Assembly (NCBI GenBank): GCA_030040815.1
Contig: JASHSZ010000547.1
Location: 1 to 19,949 of the forward strand
Source of the DNA: Streptosporangiaceae bacterium
Lineage (GTDB): Bacteria; Actinomycetota; Actinomycetes; Streptosporangiales; Streptosporangiaceae
Direction of reading: 5' to 3'
DNA: 19,949 nucleotides
Position numbers and translations under genes: made by a program. Position 1 is the stretch's first letter; the number at the start of each line of letters is the position of its first letter. Shown here in pieces: positions 7,134 to 13,991 of this stretch. The notes beneath the pieces were generated by a model that ran no database searches, was not told the DNA's origin, and saw only the letters and a list, made by a program, of their open reading frames with translations.

Positions 7134-7891
7134 GCCGGGAAGAAGCGGCTCGCGCTCGGGTGATCCTGTCCGGCGTCGACGCAGATATTCGCGCCGTTGA
7201 TGCCGCTCGCGCGGGGGGACAGCAAGAAGCACGCGGTGTCAGCTACCTCGCGCAGCTCGACGAGCCGTCCGCGCGGGAAGTCGCCAGCGGCGAACGCCGC
7301 GAACCTGTCAGGCTGAGCCAGGCGGAAGCCGTCCCATCCGCCGCCGGGGAACAGCACCGAGCCCGGGCTCAGCGCATTCACGCGAATGTTGCGCGGCCCG
7401 AGTTCCTGGCCGAGGATCGCCGCCAGATGGATCTCGGCGGCTTTTGCCGATGCGTATGACGACTTCGGGCCTGACTTCCAGCCGGTAATGGAAGCAATGA
7501 TCAGTGCGCTACCGCCCCCGCTGTGCTCGAAATGTGGTACGGCGCACCGAATTGCGTGCGCGGCGTGCAGCACGTTGACGGCAAAAGTGGCGATCCAGTC
7601 CTCTGGGGTGGAGGTCAGCAGGTTGCCGCCGACCGAGCCGCCAGCGTTGGCCACCACGTGGTCAAGCCCGCCGAGCCGGTCAGCGGCCAGGTCGACGGCC
7701 CGGCCAAGATCGGCGGCGTCGGTGACGTCTGCCTGCACTGCCGGGAAGCCGGATCGCGCCAGGCGGCCCTCGTCCCGGCCGCAGATCACTACCTCGGCGC
7801 CCTCGTCGGCGAGCGCCTGAGCGATGGCTAGGCCGATGCCACCACTGCCGCCTGTGACGAACGCCCTGCGGCCGGTGAGCCCGAGGTCCAT
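7127..7891 (-). CDS. SDR family NAD(P)-dependent oxidoreductase
   Basis: A classical short-chain dehydrogenase of 254 residues. The cofactor motif TGGSGGIG is at 13-20, the structural NAGG at 82-85, catalytic Asn at about 106, Ser134, and the catalytic pair in YASAK (Tyr146, Lys150). The tail ITGANI-like INGANICVDAG (231-241) is the standard end of 3-ketoacyl-ACP reductase-like SDRs. The substrate cannot be assigned. Translation is taken from the ATG at 7891, where the family N-terminus (MDLGLTGRRAFVTGG) begins; in-frame sequence extends upstream to 8086 but would overlap the divergent GNAT gene. The 3' end overlaps the convergent GNAT gene by 7 bases. Confidence 0.92.
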   Translation of the reverse strand: MDLGLTGRRAFVTGGSGGIGLAIAQALADEGAEVVICGRDEGRLARSGFPAVQADVTDAADLGRAVDLAADRLGGLDHVVANAGGSVGGNLLTSTPEDWIATFAVNVLHAAHAIRCAVPHFEHSGGGSALIIASITGWKSGPKSSYASAKAAEIHLAAILGQELGPRNIRVNALSPGSVLFPGGGWDGFRLAQPDRFAAFAAGDFPRGRLVELREVADTACFLLSPRASGINGANICVDAGQDHPSASRFFPAQ

Positions 7892-7969
7892 CAGCGAAGT
7901 CTGGCAGGGCTCCAACCGGAATGTCGATGCGCGGACCGCTCTGCCCGGCCTGGCTGAGAGCATGGGGCC

Positions 7970-8512
7970 ATGACCGTTTCGCAGCAGCCAGATTTGCCAG
8001 TCGCGCCGGAGGTCATCGTTCGCGATTACGGCAACGGCGACTACGGCGCTTGCCGATCCCTGTGGGCGGAGCTGACGGAGTACCACCGAAGCATCTACGG
8101 GGATTCGTCAATCGGCGGCGACGATCCTGGCTCAGGGTTCGATGACTACCTCGCCGAGTCGCGACGGATCGGGTGCTGGGTTGCCGAATCCCACGGCAGG
8201 GTCATCGGCCTGACAGGTCTGCTCGACCGGGGTACGAGCGGCGAAGTCGAGCCGGTTGTCGTGGCTGCGGCAGCCCGGGATCGGGGCGTTGGCCGGATGC
8301 TGATCGACCGGGTCGTCGACGAAGCCCGTGCCCGTGGTTTCGAGTACCTGGCTATCCGCCCCGTGGCGCGCAACGTCGCCGCCATACACCGGTTCTATGC
8401 CGCCGGGTTCCGAACACTGGGGGGTCACATCGACCTCACGATGGACCTGGCCCCGCGGCGACATGAGTGGCTGGCCGGCGCCAGCCTGCACGGTCTGGAC
8501 GTCCGCTACTGA
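7970..8512 (+). CDS. GNAT family N-acetyltransferase
   Basis: A 180-residue GNAT enzyme. Motif A is clear: VEPVVVAAAARDRGVGRMLI, with the R-D-R-G-V-G pyrophosphate loop that binds acetyl-CoA, then a helix (DRVVDEARARG). Motif B reads YLAIRPVARNVAAIHRFYAA followed by GFRTLG, the typical N-x-x-A-x-x-x-Y-x-x-x-GF pattern. The N-terminal region (IVRDYGNGDYGACRSLWAEL) fits the first strand and helix. The acceptor is unknown. It starts 78 bases from the divergent SDR gene, so the two promoters probably share that gap. A short hairpin follows directly after the stop. Confidence 0.9.
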   Translation: MTVSQQPDLPVAPEVIVRDYGNGDYGACRSLWAELTEYHRSIYGDSSIGGDDPGSGFDDYLAESRRIGCWVAESHGRVIGLTGLLDRGTSGEVEPVVVAAAARDRGVGRMLIDRVVDEARARGFEYLAIRPVARNVAAIHRFYAAGFRTLGGHIDLTMDLAPRRHEWLAGASLHGLDVRY

Positions 8513-8513
8513 A

Positions 8514-8530
8514 GGTCCGCGGCGCGGACC
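8514..8530 (+). terminator. Short GC hairpin directly after a GNAT gene
   Basis: GGTCCGC (8514-8520) and GCGGACC (8524-8530) form a 7-bp perfect stem with a 3-base loop, starting one base after the TGA at 8510-8512. There is no T-tract. A terminator is plausible because the next gene on this strand has its own ribosome site 170 bases on. Confidence 0.4.
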
Positions 8531-8705
8531 CCCGGCCAGTGTGCTGGGCTGCCGACCTTCGCGGCCACATTCGTCCGCAGGTCCCAAGGCCGAGGCTGCC
8601 TCGGATGATTTCCTTGGATTGCTGACGGCGACGCGATGGAGCCTGGTCGGCTCTACTGGCCGGTAGCAGGGCCGGGTTGCCGCCGATATGACTTAGGAGG
8701 AGCCG

Positions 8706-9116
8706 GTGACACGACGCCAGCGCTTCGATGATCTGACCACGTTCGCGGTACCGGAACAGCCTGCCCTGAGTCCGGACGGCAGCCAGATCGGTTACGTGCT
8801 CCGCGGGAGCCACGTCGCTGCTGACCGCAGCGTGCGGTCGCTCTGGCGCATCGGTGTACGAACCGCAGAGCCCGAGCAGCTAACCCGCGGTCAAGCCGAC
8901 ACCGCGCCCGCGTCGGCACCGGACGGAACGCGCATCGCCTTCCTGCGCGGGCTCGGCGCCGTCGGCGGTGGGGCGCATGCCGGCGACGAGCACGTCCTGA
9001 TAGCCGAGCTCCCGCGCCGCGCCGCGCTGCTGGTAGCGCTGATCGCCGCCCCGACCGGCAGCGCACAGTCCGGCTTGGCCGATCTCGTCGGCGCCCCGGG
9101 TGCGCGGCAGCCATGA
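8706..9116 (+). pseudogene. N-terminal fragment of an S9-family (prolyl oligopeptidase-like) peptidase
   Basis: The 136-residue frame begins like S9 peptidases. FDDLTTFAVPEQPALSPDG, then IGYVLRG, RSLWRIG, EQLTRGQADTAPASAPDG and TRIAFLRG are the first blades of the beta-propeller with repeated SPDG/APDGTRIAF motifs. Similarity is lost after about residue 82, and the rest (GAVGGGAHAGDEHVL to the end) is Ala/Gly-rich without propeller or hydrolase motifs; a complete enzyme would be 600-700 residues with a catalytic Ser-Asp-His domain. The start is GTG with a strong AGGAGG five bases upstream. Its stop overlaps the start of the next gene (ATGA), so the fragment may survive as a leader that delivers ribosomes. 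I infer truncation by deletion; a short functional protein is less likely. Confidence 0.65.
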
Positions 9117-10072
9117 CAAGCGCCGATGAAGTCGCGAGCACGGACTTCGCGACGGACCTGCACCTGCTGCGGACCGACGCGCAGCCGTGGGCTGCCAGCG
9201 CGGCCGCGCAAGCGGCGGGCGCGGCGGAGCGCGCCGCCGAGCTGGCAGCCAGGGCGGCAGGAGTGCGGGTACGGGAAATAACCGAGCTCGACGACCTGGC
9301 GGCGGTCTACCGGCTCTACGACCGGATCTGGCGGCCCGATCCGAGCAACCCGCCGGTGACCACGGAGCTGCTGCGTGCGCTGACCAAGGCGGGTAACTAT
9401 GTCGGCGGCGCGTTCGATGGAGCCGAGCTGCTGGGCGCCTCTGTCGGGTTTTTCAGCGCCCCGGCGGGCACGGCGATGCACAGCCATGTTGCCGGTGTGT
9501 CGCCGGCGGCCGCCGGCCGCCGCATTGGCTTCGCGCTCAAGCTGCATCAGCGCGCCTGGGCCATGCAGCGTGGCGTCGGTCAGATCGCGTGGACTTTCGA
9601 CCCGCTGGTCAGCCGGAACGCGTACTTCAACCTGGTGAAGCTCGGTGCGGAGGCGACCGAGTACCTGCCGAACTTCTACGGCGGCATGAACGATGACATC
9701 AACGGCACCGGCGAGACCGACCGGCTGCTCGTGCAGTGGGAGCTGACGGCTGCCACGGTGCTGGCCGCGAGCGCAGGTCGGATCAGCCCTGCCGACGCCG
9801 AGGCTGAGCGCAGGCGCGGCGCGGTGATCGCGCTGGCTCGATCCGACCAGGGCTGGCCGGTGCCGGGGGAGCTAGCGGGGGAGACGGTGCTGCTGGCCAT
9901 TCCGCACGACGTCGAAGGCCTGCGCCGCAGCGATCCGGAGTGTGCCCAGCAGTGGCGCATCGCCGTTCGGGACGTGCTGGCGACGGCGATGGCCGGTGGC
10001 GGCTATGTCGCCGGGTTCGATAAGTCAGGGTGGTACGTCATCCGGCGTCGTGCGGGACAGGAGGAGAGCTGA
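9113..10072 (+). CDS. GNAT superfamily acyltransferase, COG3375 type (probable amino-acid N-acyl/succinyltransferase)
   Basis: A 319-residue protein of the large GNAT group often encoded beside N-acylamino acid racemases. It shows VREITELDDLAAVYRLYDRIW (about 53-73), LLGASVGFFSA, the acyl-CoA loop region AGVSPAAAGRRIGFALKLHQ and the group's hallmark WTFDPLVSRNAYFNLVKLG, then YLPNFYGGMNDDING and RLLVQWEL. The likely reaction is N-acylation (succinylation) of a D-amino acid, inferred from the downstream racemase. The ATG overlaps the stop of the S9 fragment (ATGA) and lacks a good ribosome site, so translation is probably coupled. Its stop shares one base with the next start. The first 45 or so residues are Ala-rich and may form a helix. 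Confidence 0.88.
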   Translation: MTSADEVASTDFATDLHLLRTDAQPWAASAAAQAAGAAERAAELAARAAGVRVREITELDDLAAVYRLYDRIWRPDPSNPPVTTELLRALTKAGNYVGGAFDGAELLGASVGFFSAPAGTAMHSHVAGVSPAAAGRRIGFALKLHQRAWAMQRGVGQIAWTFDPLVSRNAYFNLVKLGAEATEYLPNFYGGMNDDINGTGETDRLLVQWELTAATVLAASAGRISPADAEAERRRGAVIALARSDQGWPVPGELAGETVLLAIPHDVEGLRRSDPECAQQWRIAVRDVLATAMAGGGYVAGFDKSGWYVIRRRAGQEES

Positions 10073-11178
10073 TGAAACTGACCAGGGTAGAGCTGCGCAG
10101 AATCCGCATGCCGCTGGTGTCGCCGTTCCGCACCTCGTTCGGCACCGAGACCTGGCGCGACATCCTGCTGGTGCGGGCGGTCAGCGCGGAAGCCGAGGGC
10201 TGGGGCGAGTGCGTGGCGATGTCCGACCCGCTGTACTCCTCCGAATATGTCGACGCCGCCGCCGACGTGCTGCGCCGGTTCCTCGTGCCCGCCCTGGCCG
10301 CCTGCCCGAGCCTGGACGCCAGCTCCGTCGGACCGACCCTGTCCGCGTACAAGGGCCACCGGATGGCCAAGGCGGCACTGGAGACGGCGGTCCTCGACGC
10401 CGAACTCCGGGCGGCCGGCCGGCCGCTGGCTCGCGAGCTTGGCGCCACCCGTGATCGCGTGCCGTGCGGAGTGTCCGTCGGCATCATGGACTCAATCGGC
10501 GAGCTGCTCGACGCGGTCGGCGGCTATCTCGATGCGGGCTACGTCCGGATCAAGCTGAAGATCGAGCCTGGCTGGGACATCGAACCCGTCCGCGCGGTCC
10601 GCGAGCGGTTCGGCGATGACGTGCTGCTGCAGGTCGATGCCAACACCGCGTACTCACTCGCGGACGCTCGCCAGCTCGCCCGACTCGACCCGTTCGGCCT
10701 CCTGCTGATCGAGCAGCCGCTGGACGAAGAAGACATCCTCGGGCACGCCGAGCTGGCAAAGATCATCAGCACCCCGGTCTGCCTGGATGAGTCCATCACC
10801 TCGGCCCGCTCCGCAGCGCAGGCGATCACGCTGGCCGCATGCAAGATCATCAACATCAAGCCCGGCCGGGTAGGCGGCTACCTCGAAGCGCGCCGGATCC
10901 ACGATGTGTGCGCCGCCCACGGCGTGCCGGTCTGGTGCGGCGGCATGCTGGAGACCGGTCTCGGCCGGGCGGCGAATGTCGCGCTGGCCGCCCTGCCAGG
11001 ATTCACCCTGCCCGGCGATACGTCGGCCTCTGACCGTTATTACCGAACCGACATCACCGCGCCGTTCGTGCTCGAATCCGGGCAGCTGCGCGTGCCGACG
11101 GCGCCAGGGATCGGCGTCGAGCCCATTGCTGACGAGCTAGCAGCGGTAACCACCGCGAGCGAGTGGCTGTCACTGTGA
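10072..11178 (+). CDS. N-succinylamino acid racemase / o-succinylbenzoate synthase (enolase superfamily)
   Basis: A 368-residue enolase-superfamily enzyme with every catalytic residue of the NSAR/OSBS family. KLK is at 161-163, Asp189 in QVDANT, Glu214 in LIEQPL, Asp239 in CLDES and Lys263 in NIKPGRVGG. From memory, the Amycolatopsis NSAR has its metal ligands at 189, 214 and 239 and its base at 263, with the same total length. Such enzymes racemise N-acylamino acids and often also make o-succinylbenzoate for menaquinone. Coupling to a COG3375 acyltransferase and the absence of other men genes favour the racemase role here. The ATG at 10072 shares its A with the upstream TGA and has GGAGG eight bases before it. 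It converges on the MFS gene with 23 bases between stops. Confidence 0.93.
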   Translation: MKLTRVELRRIRMPLVSPFRTSFGTETWRDILLVRAVSAEAEGWGECVAMSDPLYSSEYVDAAADVLRRFLVPALAACPSLDASSVGPTLSAYKGHRMAKAALETAVLDAELRAAGRPLARELGATRDRVPCGVSVGIMDSIGELLDAVGGYLDAGYVRIKLKIEPGWDIEPVRAVRERFGDDVLLQVDANTAYSLADARQLARLDPFGLLLIEQPLDEEDILGHAELAKIISTPVCLDESITSARSAAQAITLAACKIINIKPGRVGGYLEARRIHDVCAAHGVPVWCGGMLETGLGRAANVALAALPGFTLPGDTSASDRYYRTDITAPFVLESGQLRVPTAPGIGVEPIADELAAVTTASEWLSL

Positions 11179-11201
11179 GGGTGCTTGATGGCTCCGGACG
11201 A

Positions 11202-12575
11202 CTATAGACGTACATTTCTGTGGCCGTCCGGCGGCGCGGGCCGTCGGCGCAGTGTGGTCGCTACAAAGATCGCTAGGCCGAGCGCCGTCGCGCCGGCCCC
11301 GAGCGCCAGCGCCGCGGGGTAGCCCAGATGGCCGGCTATGGTGCCGCCGAGCACGGACCCGATGAGCCCGGCGGTCCCGCTGCTGGCGTTGAGTAGGCCC
11401 TGCGCGTCGCCCTCCGCACCTGGCATCAGCTGGCCGGTCAGGGCCGGCGACGCGACGCTCAGGAACGACCAGGCGAACATGATCCCGGCGAATGCCGCAA
11501 GCGGCAGCACGGCGGGCACCCGGCTTACCGACGCGAGGGCCGCCAGCGCTGCGAGCAGCACGACCCGGGCCGCGAGCGCTCCGGCCATCACCCGCGCAGG
11601 CCCGCGCCGCTGGGAGACGGCCGCGGCGACCGGGAACAGCGGCAGGCTGACGAGCACGATGACGGCGAACGCGAGGGACGAACTGCTGGGTGCAACTCCG
11701 AACGCGTGCTGGAACAGGACGGGGTAGAGCGCGAAGATCACCGCGGTGCCCGCGTAGGCCGGAATCCAGGCCGCGAGCATCCAGCCGAACGGCCCGCGTA
11801 GCGCCGTCAGTCCGGAGAACGGTCGGCGGTGCGCGAGGTAATGAGCGCGGGCCGGGCTGGCTGGTCCCCATTCACCGACCAGGCCGGCAAAAGCCAGCCG
11901 GTGATGCTTGATGAGGGGAACGGCGGCAGCTGGCGAGTCGCCGTCCGCTGGCCGTGCGCGCTGCCCCCCCGACTCAGGGACGCCCGCCATGCGCGGTACG
12001 AGGATGGCGGCCAGCGGGATGGCGGCGGCCGGGACGATGGCTGCAAGAAACAGGCCGTCCCGCACGCTGAGCGTCGCAAGCCAGGCCGACAAGAAGAGCG
12101 CGGCGCCCTGGCCCACGCTGAGGGCGGCCTCGAGCACCCCCAGCCGTGAATTCCACTCGGCACGTGGTCGGCGCTCGACGATCAGCAGGTTGGCGACCGT
12201 GACGGCACCGGCGAAGCCGGCCCCGTCGGCCAGCGCGAGCACCAGCTGCCACGCCGGTCCAGCCACCGGAAACAGCCACAGCGACACCGCCACCGCGGCC
12301 GCGCAGCCGACCGCGACGCCGCGGTGCGCCCGGTACCGGTCGGCGACCGTGCCGGCCAGCGGAGCGGCGAAGGCGCCAAGGTTGAACGCACCCATCACGA
12401 GGCCGACATGCCCCACGCCTTCACGGCTGGCCGCTACCGGCAGCAGGATCGGAGTCAGGCCCAGCGCCGCGCCGTTGAGCAACGCGAACGGGGCGAACCA
12501 CGGCTCGGTCAGCCGCAGCCCGCCCGCTCGGGTCAGGGCGGCGAGCGGGCCGCTCCTGGTGGTGGGTTCGCGCAT
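11202..12575 (-). CDS. MFS transporter
   Basis: A 457-residue hydrophobic protein with about 12 predicted membrane helices in two halves. The first half carries the MFS loop 2-3 motif (GTVADRYRAHRG). The middle loop (about 200-260) is hydrophilic and Pro/Arg-rich, as usual between the halves. Helix-rich segments such as LVLALADGAGFAGAVTVANL and SGTAGLIGSVLGGTIAGHLG fit the drug or sugar exporter type. The substrate is unknown; export of a racemase-operon product is only a guess from the neighbourhood. The ATG at 12575 is preferred to the TTG codon just before it. No ribosome site is evident. It may be read from the same transcript as the small membrane protein gene upstream (68 bases). Confidence 0.88.
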   Translation of the reverse strand: MREPTTRSGPLAALTRAGGLRLTEPWFAPFALLNGAALGLTPILLPVAASREGVGHVGLVMGAFNLGAFAAPLAGTVADRYRAHRGVAVGCAAAVAVSLWLFPVAGPAWQLVLALADGAGFAGAVTVANLLIVERRPRAEWNSRLGVLEAALSVGQGAALFLSAWLATLSVRDGLFLAAIVPAAAIPLAAILVPRMAGVPESGGQRARPADGDSPAAAVPLIKHHRLAFAGLVGEWGPASPARAHYLAHRRPFSGLTALRGPFGWMLAAWIPAYAGTAVIFALYPVLFQHAFGVAPSSSSLAFAVIVLVSLPLFPVAAAVSQRRGPARVMAGALAARVVLLAALAALASVSRVPAVLPLAAFAGIMFAWSFLSVASPALTGQLMPGAEGDAQGLLNASSGTAGLIGSVLGGTIAGHLGYPAALALGAGATALGLAIFVATTLRRRPAPPDGHRNVRL

Positions 12576-12643
12576 CAACTGGTGATCGTAGCGATCCGCC
12601 CTTTGTCCGTGGGCACGTCAGTCGGGCGCGGTCTGCGGTCGGC

Positions 12644-12832
12644 TCAGTGCGCGCCGACCGGCTCGGACTCGGCGGCTAGCTCCGCTACGGCAACGACGTC
12701 GTCGGCCGGGTCCAAGGCCAGCAGCGTCTCCGGGCCGGTGTCACAGTGCCGGAACGACAGCCACAGCGGGATGCCGGTGATGGCCGCGAAGAAGACCACC
12801 ATTGCCGGGACGTTTAGCCAGAACCAGTTCAT
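12644..12832 (-). CDS. Small single-pass membrane protein, function unknown
   Basis: A 62-residue protein that starts MNWFWLNVPAMVVFFAAITG, a single membrane helix (about 5-26). It continues IPLWLSFRHCDTGPETL and ends in a short acidic tail (Asp/Glu-rich, about 38-58). Small proteins opening MNWFWLN and carrying IPLWL plus a polar tail are familiar in actinomycetes, but no function is known to me. The ATG has GGAGGGAAC just upstream, which supports real translation. It lies between the cupin gene and the MFS gene on the same strand; a hairpin separates it from the cupin gene. Confidence 0.75.
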   Translation of the reverse strand: MNWFWLNVPAMVVFFAAITGIPLWLSFRHCDTGPETLLALDPADDVVAVAELAAESEPVGAH

Positions 12833-12900
12833 GTTCCCTCCCCAGGGTCTTGAGGTTTCCCTTGATACGGAGAGGGTCGCGCACGTTTTCGGCGCAAGTC

Positions 12901-12939
12901 TGTCGCCGGGCTGACAGCGCAGCCGTCAGCCCGGCGACA
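12901..12939 (-). terminator. Strong hairpin: 15-bp perfect stem downstream of the cupin gene
   Basis: TGTCGCCGGGCTGAC (12901-12915) and GTCAGCCCGGCGACA (12925-12939) are exact reverse complements around a 9-base loop (AGCGCAGCC). It lies 32 bases after the cupin stop and about 70 bases before the small membrane protein start on the same strand. No U-tract follows. Terminator or 5' leader attenuator are both possible. Confidence 0.65.
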
Positions 12940-12971
12940 CGGCAGACCGGCCTGGCACGGTAGCCGGGGTG

Positions 12972-13304
12972 TTACGACCGTTTTGCGACCGTCAGCAGTA
13001 CCGCGGAATCCTGCAGCGCCAGCAGGCTGTGCGGCGCGTCCGGGATGATGAGAAGGTCGCCGTCGCGCCCTTCCCATGCCTCGCTACCCGTTTCGAGACG
13101 GACCCGGCCGCGGAGCACGTACACGGTGGCCTCGCCGGGGTTGGCGTGCTCGGACAGGGCCGAGTCCTGAGTCATGGCGATGACGGTCTGGCGCAGGATG
13201 CGCTCGTGCCCTCCCATGACGGTCTGCGCGGCGCGGCCGCCCGGCGCGCTGGCCGCCTGTGCCAGCAGTTCGCGGGCCTGTGCCTCGACGGAGAGTTTCT
13301 GCAT
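12972..13304 (-). CDS. Cupin domain protein
   Basis: A 110-residue single-domain cupin. The core motif LSEHANPGEATVYVLRGRV (50-68) gives His53 and Glu58 as likely metal ligands, and the second motif GDLLIIPDAPHSLLAL (82-97) gives His92. The second His of the usual HxH is replaced by Asn55, so the metal site would be incomplete. Such small cupins often act as metal-dependent enzymes or sensors of small molecules; the role here is not known. The ATG at 13304 is preceded by a weak purine-rich AAGAAG. It is divergent from the PPC-domain gene, and a strong hairpin follows its stop. Confidence 0.85.
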   Translation of the reverse strand: MQKLSVEAQARELLAQAASAPGGRAAQTVMGGHERILRQTVIAMTQDSALSEHANPGEATVYVLRGRVRLETGSEAWEGRDGDLLIIPDAPHSLLALQDSAVLLTVAKRS

Positions 13305-13544
13305 GCCTGGCTTCTTTCCGCAACGGCGCCCGGCTATTGCGACGGGGTGCCAGCAGGACGCCGGTGACTCGGTCGGCCCACCGTGCGGGCCGCCGCCCGG
13401 GTATTTTGCTCCGGGCGGATGCGGGTTGTTTTGCTCCAGTCCAATCGGGCAGGACGACCGAGGGCCGGTAGCCTGCCGGCAATCGAGGTGTCCCTGGCCC
13501 AGGTCCGATGGCTTACTTCGCGGACGGGCGGCGAGGAGCCGGTT
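13305..13544. promoter_or_regulatory. Divergent intergenic region with a direct repeat, between the cupin and PPC genes
   Basis: The 240-base gap must hold promoters for both directions. GGGTATTTTGCTCC (13399-13412) is repeated as GGGTTGTTTTGCTCC (13423-13437); the shared core TTTTGCTCC recurs at a 25-base interval. These are the most AT-rich spots in the gap and could be promoter elements or tandem regulator sites. The PPC ribosome site GAGGAG ends seven bases before the ATG at 13545. Confidence 0.4.
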
Positions 13545-13991
13545 ATGAAGTCGACGGTTGTCGAGGACGCGGACGTCGTCACCTATGTAGTGGTTTGCGA
13601 CCCAGGGGACGAGGCCGTTGCGGCGCTGAACCAGTCCGTGCGCTCGGAGCGACTGGAAGCCGCCCAGATCACCGCGGTTGGCGCGGTCGAGCGAGCCGTC
13701 GTCGGCTGGTTCGATCCCGCGGCCAAGCAGTACCGGCGCAACCCGGTCGACGAGCAGTGCGAGCTGGCGTCACTCATCGGAGACGTTGCGATGGGCGAGG
13801 ACGGTCCGGTGCTGCACACGCACGCGGCGCTCCGTCTAGCGGACAGCACTACCCGCGGAGGCCATCTCCTCGAGGGACAGGTCTATCCGACCCAGGAGGC
13901 GGTGGTGACGGAGACACTCGCTCAGCTGCGCAAGGTGATGCGGCCCGCTATCGGCCTCGCGCTCATCGACGTGGACCAGACCGAGTCGTGA
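13545..13991 (+). CDS. PPC domain (DUF296) protein, putative DNA-binding
   Basis: A 148-residue single-domain protein of the PPC/DUF296 family, known as a trimeric fold found alone in bacteria and joined to AT-hooks in plants. Signs are the N-terminal strand DVVTYVVVCDPGDEAVAAL (10-28), QITAVGAVERAVVGWFD (41-57) and VLHTHAALRLAD (89-100), with the metal-type histidines 91 and 93, then GGHLLEGQVYPT (105-116) with His107. These GxHxH/GGHL motifs are the family signature. The biochemical role of bacterial members is unsettled. The ATG at 13545 has GAGGAG upstream; an in-frame ATG at 13383 would add non-homologous sequence. Its TGA overlaps the next gene's GTG (GTGA). Confidence 0.88.
   Translation: MKSTVVEDADVVTYVVVCDPGDEAVAALNQSVRSERLEAAQITAVGAVERAVVGWFDPAAKQYRRNPVDEQCELASLIGDVAMGEDGPVLHTHAALRLADSTTRGGHLLEGQVYPTQEAVVTETLAQLRKVMRPAIGLALIDVDQTES

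Noticed and set aside
13508..13987. In-frame upstream extension of the alpha/beta hydrolase through the PPC gene
   Set aside because: The added 160 residues are the PPC gene read in the wrong frame; the hydrolase homology begins after the GTGA overlap.
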